DNA of 64,000 nt from the IMG/VR virus record IMGVR_UViG_3300009419_000009, positions 57,178-121,177 of that record. One strand, given 5' to 3'. Both the position numbers and the translations under genes were made by a program. The notes under the pieces were generated by a model. The model saw only the letters and a program-made list of their open reading frames with translations. It was not told the origin of the DNA and searched no databases. The DNA is from a virus. Every line of letters begins with the position of its first letter. The first letter of the stretch is position 1. Below, piece after piece: positions 1 through 9,980 of the stretch.

Positions 1-3000
1 TTGCGCACACCGCCTGCAACGATATTGCCAGATGCAATAATGTCGCGAGTTATGTTTACGTTACCAGTTACATCTACGTTGGCACCAAATGTTGCGGCAC
101 CAATCACACCCAAAGTTGGTAGGCTTGGCAAGCCACCATTGTTGATAACTAGTCCGCCAATTGTGGCTGTTGTACCAGTGGCAACTACATTACCATTTGT
201 TACGCTGATACCACCTGCAGAAAAATATGTGCCAGAGCTGGTGATATTACCAACTGCTGTTAGTTTGTTTACATTGGTGTCACCAATTACCTGCAAGGTT
301 GTTGTCTGCAGGTTGTTGTTTGCTAGAATATTGCCAGCAGTTAAATTGCCACCAAAGTCAGCAATACCAGTGGTATAGATATTGCCAATTAAACCAATAC
401 CACCTTGGACTCGAACAGCACCTGTTGTTGTGCTTGTGCTTTGAGTATCAGTTGTGATAACAATATCGTAGGCAATTTGATCGCTTGTGATAGACGCATT
501 AGAAACTGTAGCACCAGCAACGTCAACCCAATATTTGGTTGTGCCATCGTTGATGTATTGGTACAGTGTATCAGTATCTGACTTGTACCACTGATCACCC
601 ACAACAGGGTTGACTGGTGCAGATGCACTGGTGGTCTTGCGAATACCGCCACCAGTAACATTGCCAGTGATTGTGACATCACCACCAATGGTGGCTCCAC
701 CAATCACATTCAAATTTGCAAGCGAACCAATGCCACCTGCTTCAATTATCACGCCGCCAATGTTGGCAGATGCGGTTTTCAAGTTACCTGCGGTAACTGT
801 CATACCAGCTGTGCTCAAGAAGCCATCGCTGATGGTTGTGGTACGAGCTGTTAGGTAAGCAGTGACATTGGCGTTGGAGTACGTGCCTTCATTGCCAACC
901 AGGATACTTACACCATTTGCATAAGTGAATCCTGTACCAACAACAACTCCAGATGAATTCACTGTTGTGGCTGTTATTGTACCTGTTGTTACATTTCCTG
1001 CATTGACATTGCCAGAAATGCCTGCGCCGCCAGTTACTTGTAATGCACCGCTTGTGGTGTTTGTGCTTGGTGTACCAGAAACAATTTGTAAATCCTGCAA
1101 GCTCTGTGGACTTGTGGGATTTGCATTAGAAACTGTGGCACTGGTGTAATCAATCCAGTACTTGCTAGTACCGTCATCAACGTATTGATAAAATACATCG
1201 GTGTCTGTTTTGTACCAAACGTCACCAACTATTGGGTTGGCAGGGGCTCCTGGTTGAGCATACTTGCGAAGGCCACCTGCGCTAATATTGCCAGTAATAG
1301 CAACATCACCAGTAATAGCAACATTGCCACCAATTGTTGCTGCACCCAACACGCCCAAACTTGCCAGCTGACCAATACCACCTGACTCAATAACAACACC
1401 ACCAATGTTGGCAGATGTAGTTTTTAGATTGCCTGCTGTGACAGTCATGCCTGCTGAAGACAGGAAGCCATCACTTATAGTTGTTGTACGTGCTGTTAGA
1501 TATGCTGTTACATTTGCGTTGGAGTATGTGCCTTCGTTACCAACCAGGATACTTACACCATTGGCATAGGTAAAGTTACCAGCAGATACTGTGGCAGTGG
1601 ATAGGTTGCCAACAAATACATTTCCGCTTGCGCCAATTCCGCCTTGTACAACCAATGCACCAGTTGATGTACTTGTGCTTGGTGTGCCGCTTACGATCTG
1701 TAGGTCTTGCAGGCTTTGTGATGTGGTTGGACTTGCATTAGAAACTGTGGCACTTGAGTAGTCAACCCAGTACTTGTTTGTGCCATCATTGATGTATTGA
1801 TAGTACACATCTGTGTCTGTCTTGTACCACACATCGCCCACAACAGGGTTAGTAGGTGCGCCTGCCTGGGCATACTTGCGCAGTCCGCCACCTGTTATGT
1901 TGCCTGTAACAGCTAGGTCAGCACCAATAGTGGCAGCACCCAACACACCCAAACTTCCAGCTGACCAATGCCGCCTGACTCAATGATAACACCGCCAATG
2001 TTGGCAGATGTTGTGCGAATGTTACCTGCTGTGGCTATGAAACCACCTGCGGCCAGATAGCCGCCGGTTGCTGTGATGTTGCCGTCAGCAATGGTGACAC
2101 TGCGAGCAGTTAGGTAAGCAGTGACATTGGCGTTGGAGTACGTGCCTTCGTTGCCGGTCAAAATGCTCACACCATTGGCATAAGTGAATTGATCTGCGGC
2201 AATGGTTGCTGTTGTTAGGTTACCTGTGAATACGTTGCCTGTTACTGCGGCACCGCCTGTTACTTGTAATGCGCCTGTGCCAGAACCTGTTGAGGGTGTG
2301 CCCGAAACAATTTGTAAATCTTGTAAACTTTGTGGGCTGGTTGGGCTGGCGTTAGAAACTGTGGCACTGGTATAATCAATCCAATACTTGTTGGTTCCAT
2401 CGTTGACATATTGATAGAATACGTCAGTATCCGTTTTGTACCAAACGTCACCCACTATTGGGTTGGCAGGTGCTCCTACTTGTGCGTATTTTCTTAAGCC
2501 GCCAGCGGTAATGTTACCAGTGATTGCAAAGTCGCCACCTAAGGTGCCTGAACCAATGACATTTAGACTTGCAAGGCTGCTAATACCGCCGTTCTCGATG
2601 GTCAAACCACCAATAACTGCCCTGGCTCCTGTTGCTAGTATATTGCCCGCTGTAACGCTTAATCCACCTGCAGAAAAGAATGATCCGCTGGCAGTTAGGT
2701 TACCAGTTGCCAAAATGCTTCCGCCAACACTGATGTTGCTTGCGGCCAAATATGCCGTAACGTTGGCGTTTGAATAAGTGCCTTGATTGCCTTCTAAAAT
2801 ACTTACGCCGTTTGCATAAGTGAAGTTGGTTGCAGAAACGGTTGCTGTGTTTAGATTTCCAGTAAACACGTTACCAGTAATACCTGCTCCGCCTTGTACT
2901 TGTAAGGCACCACTTGTTGTATCTGTTGCAGGAGTACCACTTACAATTACAATATCGCTAAGTGTCTGATTTGTTTGTGGACTGATGTTGGCCACAGTGG

Positions 3001-4936
3001 CGCCTGCATAGTCAACCCAGTATTTGTTTGTGCCATCATTGATGTATTGATAAAATACGTCTGTGTCTGTTTTGTACCAAACATCGCCCACAACTGGATT
3101 GGTAGGAGTATTAATTTGTGCGTACTTGCGAAGTCCACCACCTGCAATGTTGCCACTTGTACTGATATCACCAGTTGCAATCAGTGCGCCGCCAAGTGTA
3201 ATGTTGCCGGTTACACCAAGATTGGTAAGTCCGCTGATTGCACCTGCGGTAATTGTTAGCCCACCAATTTGTGCTGTTGTTCCACTGGCAACTACGTTGC
3301 CGTTGGTTACACTGAGTCCACCACCAGTAAAGTATGTGCCACTTGAAATCAAGTTAGCAGAAATGATTACGTTTTGTAGGAAACTGGCAGTTTGTGCAAC
3401 ACTTAGGTTACCGCCAACGTTGATATTGCCACCAACGCCAACACCACCTTGCCCAGTAACAACCATTGATCCTGTGGTAGTGTCAATGCTGGTAACATTT
3501 TGATTGGCAACAATATTACCGCTGGTAATATTAAATCCACCTTGTAGATTCAAGTTGCCTTGAATCCCAACACCACCGCTGACTGTTAGTGCGCCTGTGC
3601 TGGCGCTGGTACTTGGAGTACCACTCACAATTTGTATGTCAGTTAAACTTTGTTGGCTTTGTGCAGAAATGTTTGCAACTGTTGCACCAGCAATGTCAAC
3701 CCAATAGCTACCAGTACCATCACTCACATACTGATATAAAATATCTGTGCCCAGCTGGTACCATTGGTCACCAACCACAGGATTTGCAGGAGCACCAGAA
3801 CTGATAGTTTGACGTACACTGCCACCAGTGATATTTCCAGCTACATTTAAGTTTTGGCCAACAAACACATTGCCGCCAACGCCCAATCCACCTATGCCAG
3901 GAACAACAATTGCACCAGTTGTGATACTGGTACTTGGAATTCTACTATTGGCAACAATGGCGCCGCCAGCCCAGATGTTACCACCCACACCCAGCCCGCC
4001 TGGACTGGCAATACGAATGGCACCTGTTGTTTCGCTAGTGCTGGTTGTGTTTGATGATATTACTAGATCGCTGCCTAGCTGACCGCCACCAAAAGATACT
4101 GACCCACCCACATTTAGATTGCCAGTAATACCAACACCACCAACAACTTGTAGAGCACCTGTGGTTGTGCTTGTGCTTTCGTCACCACTGTTGACTACCA
4201 GTGTGCCAACGTTTTGCCCAGTGATTGGATTGATGTTGGCAATGGTTGCACCGCTGATGTCAATCCAGTATGCTGTTGCGCCGTCTTGCAACCATTCGTA
4301 TAAAATGTCTGTGCCAACCTGATACCATTGGTCGCCCACTGCCGGAGTAGACGGAGGTGTTGCACTGGTAAACACCTGCGGCACACGTTTGCCGTTTTGA
4401 TACAGTAGCGTGGTGTTTACATTGCCTGTTAGAACCAAGTTGCCTGTTACATAATCGTAGCTGGTGGTTGTTGCACCACCAATCACGTTGTTGACGTTGG
4501 CAAACTGTAGCTGTCCTGTTGCGCCCGCTGGTTCTGCGGCTTGTATTCCAAAACTTAAATTTGTTGTGCCAAGATCAATATTACCTGTTGTGGTTAACTT
4601 GAAGGTACGATTTTTATTAACAGTACCTTCTTCAACTTGAGTAACAATAGAAGGAGTAACTGCACCCAGTGCGCCACCAGAACTGGCATCTTTGGTACGT
4701 TCCCAAATGCCGTTGACACCTGTGCCCACTGCTTTGACATAGTAGATACCATTCTGTGCCGCATTGGCCTGTGACGTTAGAAGAACACGATCGTAGAAAT
4801 TAAGTGTAACGCCATCAACTGAGTTTGGCATTGCTGCCAACATCACGTTACCTACATCGGCAGTCGTGGCCACCCGGACACTTTGTTTCCAATCGGTGTC
4901 AGGTATCTGACTATAGCGCGGTCTTGTTAATGCCAT
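1..4936 (-). CDS. Repetitive tail-fibre-like virion protein, partial at left edge and broken by a one-base frameshift
   Basis: The gene starts at an ATG at 4934-4936 and runs leftwards out of the window, so the intact product would exceed about 1,640 residues. As written, the frame stops at 1913 after 1,007 residues. The next frame continues the same protein without a stop to base 1, and comparison with the repeat copy at 1351-1373 shows one G missing between 1956 and 1957. The protein is built of about seven long repeats. Each has a VGDxWYxxxTD segment, a YWVDxxxATV segment, an S-T-rich TGALxVxGGxGxxGN segment, a YANGVSI segment and an IGGxxIExGGI segment. Such Gly/Asn/Thr beta repeats are typical of trimeric phage fibres. 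A CATAAATA late promoter lies just upstream. Virion location is inferred; the receptor is unknown. Confidence in the fibre class is good, in the exact role low. Confidence 0.8.
585..4345 (-). repeat. Seven tandem ~560-680 bp repeats inside the fibre gene
   Basis: The VGDxWY segment recurs near 585-608, 1210-1234, 1834-1857, 2437-2461, 3074-3097, 3757-3782 and 4321-4345, a spacing of roughly 560-680 bp. The copies near 1210, 1834 and 2437 are the most alike at DNA level and the two at the right end the most diverged. This is a protein-coding repeat, not an intergenic array. Confidence 0.85.
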
Positions 4937-4957
4937 GGGAATCTATCTCGTTTGTAC

Positions 4958-4965
4958 TATTTATG
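4958..4965 (-). promoter_or_regulatory. Late promoter motif CATAAATA
   Basis: This octamer matches the T4 late consensus TATAAATA at seven of eight positions and lies 22 bases before the ATG of the fibre gene (4936). Initiation would fall near 4951, just after the terminator of the preceding large gene. Confidence 0.6.
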
Positions 4966-4998
4966 GAAAAGCGTCCAAATGAAAAACAGCCCAAAGAA

Positions 4999-5018
4999 AA
5001 AGGCCCTTGCGGGCCTTT
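4999..5018 (-). terminator. Intrinsic terminator after the 1,355-aa virion gene
   Basis: An 8-bp perfect stem (AAAGGCCC/GGGCCTTT) with a GCAA loop on the minus strand is followed by a T run. It lies 19 bases beyond the stop codon of the gene ending at 5037 and separates it from the fibre-gene promoter. Confidence 0.8.
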
Positions 5019-5036
5019 CTCTCGAGTGGCTTTGGA

Positions 5037-8000
5037 TTAAGCCTGTGATTCAACGTATGTAACTTGAATGTCAACGTTAGCTTGTGAGCCCTGAGCAGGC
5101 ACAATGTTAAACGCAACAATTTCGTTACCGTTTGGATAGAAGCCAGTTCCTGGAAGAATAGCACCACCAATTTCCTTAACGTTGGTCAAGTCAATGAAGC
5201 CAGAGTTCTGAGCTGACACTGGAATGGAGAACAACTGCTCACCACCCTGTGCATATGGCTGACCGTTGTGCTGGCCGCTTGCACGTGTGTCAAACAACAC
5301 GTTGTTAACACCATGTAGTGTTGTTGGCTTGTCACTGGCTGGATACACGTTAGCAACGAACTGTGTAAACGATGGTTGGTTGAAACCACCAGTTTGGTTG
5401 GTACCACCAATTGAACCACCTACGTTGAAACGTTGATTCAACGGTGCCCAGTTACATGACAATACGTTGGTTGGATTCAAAATCGCTTGCAACAAGAAGC
5501 GTGGCTTCAAGCTGGCTGATGTGTCAGCAACGTTGATGTACATGTTCTGCAACAACATCTGTGCGCGGTTGATAATGTCTTTGGATCCCAAGTCGCCTGT
5601 GATAGCGTTTGTAATACTTGGTGCCAAGCGCATCATGAACAGAGTCTGCACTGCTGTTCCAAGCACGTTAACGTTGGCCAGGTTGTATGTGAACTGGTAT
5701 GAACGGTCCTTGGTAAATCCACCGTCTAGAATAACAGCAGAGCCCCAGTGATTCAAGTCTGGTGAAGCTGTTACACTGAACAAGCGAACTGCAACACCTA
5801 CTGCATGCTGAACACCCGAACCTTGTGGCTGCACACCTATACTCAATGAACGATTTTGACCAAGGTTGTAGTTGGAGATAACTGCACTACGTGTTAGAGT
5901 ACAAATGTTACCGTTGGCTGCAAATGGACCTGCGCTGTAGGTAATCAATTCATCTGTGTCAGTTCCAAATCCAGAAACAAGTACTGTTGCTGGGTAGGTC
6001 ACGTTGGCTGTTGGGAATCCAACAATGCTGGCTAGGTTGATGTTGCCTGTTTCGTTTGGTGCCAGGCCAAGATTCAAACGTGTGTACGCTGTGTTATTAG
6101 CTGTCTTATAACGAGCTGGCAAGTTACCAGAACGCATAAAAGCTTCATCGTTTGTGTTGTTGTTTTTGCTACGATGTGCCCAGATCATTTGACCGTCTGT
6201 GGCTCTCATGCCCCAGTCAATAAAACCAGCACCGTACCAGGTGTACTGAATGGCCACCATCTGCATCTTGGTCTTGTCCATTACATAGCCGCTTGGGCCT
6301 GTACCGTCCAGTCGATCTTTGTTGAACTGGTCTTGTGGAATCAAGAACTCGTCAACCACAACCATACGTGCATCTTCTGCGTTTACCACACCACGATATG
6401 CTGGTGAAACGTACATGGTGTTTTGACTTTCAATGCGACTCACAGTGTGACTCATACCGCGGATAACAATTTGATCACCTGCTAGCACTTGATCCTGGAA
6501 GCGAGTGAATTGGTTACCGTTCACACGATATGTGTTGGTACCAATGTTCACACGGCCTAGAATTTCACGTGTTGAAGTACGACGACCTGCGTAGACCTTT
6601 TGACCATCATAGTGCCAGAACACACCGTTTTGGTCATCAAACATACCCACACGCACTTTACCACCGTGCCAGTTGAGCACTGCGAATTTAGGGAATGTGC
6701 CATATTGTGGTGTTGTTGCACCCAATGTAGCTGTGGCTAGAACTGTGAATGAGTTCTGTGACACCACAGTGGCCACACGATAGAATGTGTTGTAACCTGA
6801 AGTTGTAACGCCTGTAATCTGAACGTTGGCACCAACTTGTAAACCATGGTCTAGTTCTGTAACAATAGTAATTGCACTGCCAACGCTGGTGCCAGCGGCT
6901 GCAATGTTGGTCACAGTAAATTGTGGACACATGCTGATACCAGTTGTGAACATCATGCCTTTACCAGACTGGTAGCGGAAGTATTTCTTGGTTTGACGAG
7001 CAACTTCGTAACCAAACGCTGGAGCATTAACACCAATGTTTGTACCGCCGTCAATTGGACGGTGACGTACCAAGCTGGTTGGGAACATCACAATGTTACC
7101 AAACAATGTTGATTGTGTGCCTAGTGCGGCAACCAATGCGTTTGGTTGTGTGATAGTTGCACCTGGTTTTGCAATAAACGTAAACTGGTTCAAATACGGA
7201 ACACTGTTAACTGTGAAAATACCAGAAGCGTGTGTGTTGGCATTTACTGCACCATACATCACTGTTTGTATCAACTGTCCTGGGAACACACCATGTGGCT
7301 CGTTTGTGGTCACTGTGATTGAACTTGGTGAACCACCGTTGGACACAAAGCTGATGTACTGAATGTTGGCACCAGTAAACACGCCGCCTTTGCGGATTGT
7401 CACGTCAGTTTGATTGCTGACTGGATTCAACTGCTGACCAATTTCACGATTTGGCCATACTTTTGGATAGTAGGCTGCGTAGTGAATGTCATTGATTTGG
7501 TTGAAGTAAACACCTTCTACGTTGGCGTTGTTTAGACCCAAGGTAGAAACATAAGCGTTGGCGTTGCCTGTACCAGCAACTGCGGCACTTAGACCAAATG
7601 GGCCTGCGCCTTGTACAGCACTGGCAATACCGTGTGAGTTGGCGTTGATACCAATGACCGGAACGTTAATGTTACCTGCTACGAACACACCTGCGGCAGT
7701 CACAACCAATGATCCTGCAGTAATTGAGCTCAATGCTGTGGTACCCAGTGCGCCACGAACAACAGTTTGTGAACCGTTTAGGCCAACTGCTGGAGTTGTA
7801 ACACGAACAATTTCAATGTTACCTGTAGCGCCTGTACCAACTGCGGCAGGGCCATTGCCCATGCCAGGACCACGATCGTTGAACATGTTAACACGTACGA
7901 TAGCAGAACCTGGATTGAACTGTGGTGCGGCATTGGTGTTCATGAAGCCACGAGTGACTGTTAGTGAGTTTGTGCCTTGATCCACTGAGTCAACGCGAAC

Positions 8001-9104
8001 AATTTCAATGTTGGATGCGTCAGCGGCTGTGGCAGTTGGAATCAAACGCTTCAAACGTGCGCCTGCTGAAAGATTAGCGGCTCTTTGGTTTGTGCCAAGC
8101 ACTTGGCGAACCACTGTCAATGAACTTGTGCCGCCACCTGATGTGACGCTCATCAATTCATATTCACCTGGATCAACAGTTTCAACAGCAATAATATCAC
8201 CGTTGAGCACAGCAGTACCACTAATGGCCACTGTGGTAGTACCAGTACTGGTCAGACCAGCTGTGATTGTTGTTGTGTCTGTGGTTGGAATACCAATCAA
8301 GGCTGCAACGTCACCTGCGTTCCACGATGTGATATCACGTGTCACAGTGAAAGTACGTTGGCTAGGGCCACCGTTGGCAGTAGTAATACTTCTTGCACCT
8401 GCTATAACAGCAGAGTTGGCCAAAGAAGTAGTACCACGTGGTGCTGTTGCGCCTGTGCCTGTGCCTTGGTTGATAACAATTTTGTAATCGCCAGTGAAGT
8501 GTATTGGTGCAGTGTTACCACCGTAACCAGCTGCTGGTGTAAAACCTTGATTCAACAAGGTCATTGATGTTGTGGTTGCGGCAGAAATTGCAGTGGTAAG
8601 CAATGTGGCATAACCAAACACGTTGGCTTGAACGTCTGTACCAGGAACTTCAAAAGTGGTTGGGTAGTTGAACACTGTGGTCCAGCTGGCCCATTTGGTT
8701 TGTTGTAGACCGTATTCAAAGTCAGCGTCAATCAATGATTCTGGCTGAGCAACACGTTGGCGTTCAACCGCATCAATACCAAAGTCATGAGTGCGAACAC
8801 GCATTTCGGTGGCTTCAACATAGATCATCAGCTTGTCATTGGCGCTCATGGCGCTGGTGTCAAGATCCAAAGTCAGTGTTGTTACACCGTTTTGATAGTT
8901 AGGGAATGTGGTTGTATCATTCTCGTTGTACGAGAATGCAAACGCACCGCGAGTGGCGTCGCTGAAGTTGTAGATCACCGTGTTTGTGGTCACGTTTGTG
9001 ATCATTAGGATGTCTTTTAATTGATAAACATCTGGAATTTTCACTGTTCCGGTGTTAGCGGCTCCAGGTGTGAAAATATAGTATTGTATGCTCTTTCTTG
9101 CCAT
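5037..9104 (-). CDS. Large virion structural protein, 1,355 aa
   Basis: A single open frame starts at ATG 9102-9104 and ends just before a strong terminator. The product is rich in Thr, Asn, Gly and Val and lacks a signal peptide or clear membrane segment, as expected for a cytoplasmically assembled virion part. The central third (about residues 700-1000) is more globular, with segments such as YFRYQSGKGMMFTTG, GMFDDQNGVFWHYDG and WYGAGFIDWGMRATDGQM, which I recall from large structural proteins of aquatic T4-like phages. The flanks have repeated short beta segments of the type VxxGSLTVTRGxxGT. It sits in the fibre/surface block and has its own TATAAATA late promoter. A baseplate-peripheral or fibre-attachment protein is plausible, but no T4 counterpart can be assigned. 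Confidence 0.75.
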   Translation of the reverse strand: MARKSIQYYIFTPGAANTGTVKIPDVYQLKDILMITNVTTNTVIYNFSDATRGAFAFSYNENDTTTFPNYQNGVTTLTLDLDTSAMSANDKLMIYVEATEMRVRTHDFGIDAVERQRVAQPESLIDADFEYGLQQTKWASWTTVFNYPTTFEVPGTDVQANVFGYATLLTTAISAATTTSMTLLNQGFTPAAGYGGNTAPIHFTGDYKIVINQGTGTGATAPRGTTSLANSAVIAGARSITTANGGPSQRTFTVTRDITSWNAGDVAALIGIPTTDTTTITAGLTSTGTTTVAISGTAVLNGDIIAVETVDPGEYELMSVTSGGGTSSLTVVRQVLGTNQRAANLSAGARLKRLIPTATAADASNIEIVRVDSVDQGTNSLTVTRGFMNTNAAPQFNPGSAIVRVNMFNDRGPGMGNGPAAVGTGATGNIEIVRVTTPAVGLNGSQTVVRGALGTTALSSITAGSLVVTAAGVFVAGNINVPVIGINANSHGIASAVQGAGPFGLSAAVAGTGNANAYVSTLGLNNANVEGVYFNQINDIHYAAYYPKVWPNREIGQQLNPVSNQTDVTIRKGGVFTGANIQYISFVSNGGSPSSITVTTNEPHGVFPGQLIQTVMYGAVNANTHASGIFTVNSVPYLNQFTFIAKPGATITQPNALVAALGTQSTLFGNIVMFPTSLVRHRPIDGGTNIGVNAPAFGYEVARQTKKYFRYQSGKGMMFTTGISMCPQFTVTNIAAAGTSVGSAITIVTELDHGLQVGANVQITGVTTSGYNTFYRVATVVSQNSFTVLATATLGATTPQYGTFPKFAVLNWHGGKVRVGMFDDQNGVFWHYDGQKVYAGRRTSTREILGRVNIGTNTYRVNGNQFTRFQDQVLAGDQIVIRGMSHTVSRIESQNTMYVSPAYRGVVNAEDARMVVVDEFLIPQDQFNKDRLDGTGPSGYVMDKTKMQMVAIQYTWYGAGFIDWGMRATDGQMIWAHRSKNNNTNDEAFMRSGNLPARYKTANNTAYTRLNLGLAPNETGNINLASIVGFPTANVTYPATVLVSGFGTDTDELITYSAGPFAANGNICTLTRSAVISNYNLGQNRSLSIGVQPQGSGVQHAVGVAVRLFSVTASPDLNHWGSAVILDGGFTKDRSYQFTYNLANVNVLGTAVQTLFMMRLAPSITNAITGDLGSKDIINRAQMLLQNMYINVADTSASLKPRFLLQAILNPTNVLSCNWAPLNQRFNVGGSIGGTNQTGGFNQPSFTQFVANVYPASDKPTTLHGVNNVLFDTRASGQHNGQPYAQGGEQLFSIPVSAQNSGFIDLTNVKEIGGAILPGTGFYPNGNEIVAFNIVPAQGSQANVDIQVTYVESQA

Positions 9105-9136
9105 TTTGGTCTACCTTATGGTTAATATGCTTCTTT

Positions 9137-9144
9137 TATTTATA
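9137..9144 (-). promoter_or_regulatory. Late promoter motif TATAAATA overlapping a stop codon
   Basis: An exact T4 late consensus lies 33 bases before the ATG at 9104. The TAA stop codon of the upstream gene (9140-9142) forms part of the motif. Confidence 0.7.
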
Positions 9145-9511
9145 CACCGAACACAATTCCAATGGAATCCACGTAACTTTTAGGCACAATTGAATTGGCC
9201 GTAGTTGAGAAGGTTCCAAGGGTTGGATTGTTAAAAGTTGCGGCGGTGAAAGTTTCTACACCACTGAAAGTTGCAGTTCCTGCAAAAGTCGTATTGTTTA
9301 GTGTAGCACTATTGATCGTAGGGCTGGTCAGTGTCTTGTTGGTCAGCGTTTGGTTGGCAGTTAGTCCAACCATTTGTTGACCACCTGCCGCGGAGCCGTC
9401 ATGCACACGCAGTACTTTTAGCGTGGTGTCAACGGTAACTTCACCGACAGCGCCGGTAAAACTGTTGTTTTGGGTCGTTGTCCCTCTTCGGAACTGTACT
9501 TGTGTTGGCAT
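9140..9511 (-). CDS. Short fibre-type protein with an Mtd-like N-terminus, 123 aa
   Basis: The start is the ATG at 9509-9511. Residues 1-45 carry the pattern QFRRGTTTQNNSFTGAVGEV followed by TVDTTLKVLRVHDG, which resembles the N-terminal domain of the major tropism determinant family and of many short phage fibres. The middle (about 50-100) is a Thr/Asn/Leu repeat (TLTNKTLTSPTINSATLNN), and the end has a KSYVDS segment common in fibre proteins. It probably forms a small trimeric surface or adaptor protein. It lies between other fibre genes and has tandem late promoters. The family resemblance is from memory of motifs; no search was run. Confidence 0.7.
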   Translation of the reverse strand: MPTQVQFRRGTTTQNNSFTGAVGEVTVDTTLKVLRVHDGSAAGGQQMVGLTANQTLTNKTLTSPTINSATLNNTTFAGTATFSGVETFTAATFNNPTLGTFSTTANSIVPKSYVDSIGIVFGV

Positions 9512-9533
9512 TTGTTAACCGACTCCTGATTCG

Positions 9534-9541
9534 TATTTATA
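9534..9541 (-). promoter_or_regulatory. Late promoter motif TATAAATA
   Basis: An exact late consensus 23 bases upstream of the ATG at 9511. A second, weaker copy lies 11 bases further upstream. Confidence 0.65.
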
Positions 9542-9544
9542 TGG

Positions 9545-9552
9545 TATTTATG
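9545..9552 (-). promoter_or_regulatory. Second tandem late motif CATAAATA, overlapping a stop codon
   Basis: This is the second of two tandem motifs before the 123-aa fibre gene. The TAA stop of the 132-aa gene (9548-9550) lies inside the motif. Confidence 0.5.
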
Positions 9553-9946
9553 CGAGCTCGCCTAGATCCACTGTTTCAATTGACCCAATGGGCTCCATGC
9601 AATCATAAATGTCTGTTGCGCCGCCGGCGCTTTCTGCGGTAACAACGCCAAATGCATCTGTTACAGCTATTAAAGTTGCTAGCCCTGCCACTGTTTCGTC
9701 AACGGTTGTTGCTACTCCGTCAACTGTTGTGGTAGTTTGGGCATAATCTGTTGACCCGCCTTGCACGCCTGGAAAATACAAAGTGGTTGAATTGACAAAT
9801 CCAGTGCTGGGGGATGTAATTGAAGTATCTGGGCCACTTTGTGTGTAAACAATATTGCCGCTGGTTCGTATATCGCCGTTTGAGGCAAAGATTGTCAATG
9901 GTCCTACCACTAACCCAGTGTCAACTACAAATTTACTGTTAGCCAT
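9548..9946 (-). CDS. Small virion/fibre-associated protein, 132 aa
   Basis: The start is the ATG at 9944-9946, with an AGGA ribosome-binding sequence about 9 bases before it. The N-terminus MANSKFVVDTGLVVGPLTI and the following IRTSGNI segment resemble the first beta strands of the neighbouring large fibre proteins. The rest is Thr/Val/Gly-rich and ends in an acidic tail (ETVDLGELA). It has no catalytic motif, signal peptide or membrane segment. Lying between two fibre-type genes with its own late promoter, it is probably a small fibre or adaptor component. No family was recognised. Confidence 0.6.
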   Translation of the reverse strand: MANSKFVVDTGLVVGPLTIFASNGDIRTSGNIVYTQSGPDTSITSPSTGFVNSTTLYFPGVQGGSTDYAQTTTTVDGVATTVDETVAGLATLIAVTDAFGVVTAESAGGATDIYDCMEPIGSIETVDLGELA

Positions 9947-9964
9947 TTTTATTCCTGTCCATCT

Positions 9965-9972
9965 TATTTATT
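9965..9972 (-). promoter_or_regulatory. Late promoter motif AATAAATA
   Basis: A TAAATA core 19 bases upstream of the ATG at 9946, giving a very short leader that still includes the AGGA ribosome-binding site. Confidence 0.55.
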
Positions 9973-9980
9973 CATTTAGA

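Noticed and set aside
585-4345. CRISPR-like array
   Set aside because: The repeats are ~600 bp, in frame and protein-coding, with no short repeat-spacer pattern.
7558-8487. Several plus-strand frames of 140-159 codons opposite the 1,355-aa gene
   Set aside because: They read Val/Pro/Ala from the complement of Gly/Asn/Thr codons, overlap each other and lack ribosome-binding sites.
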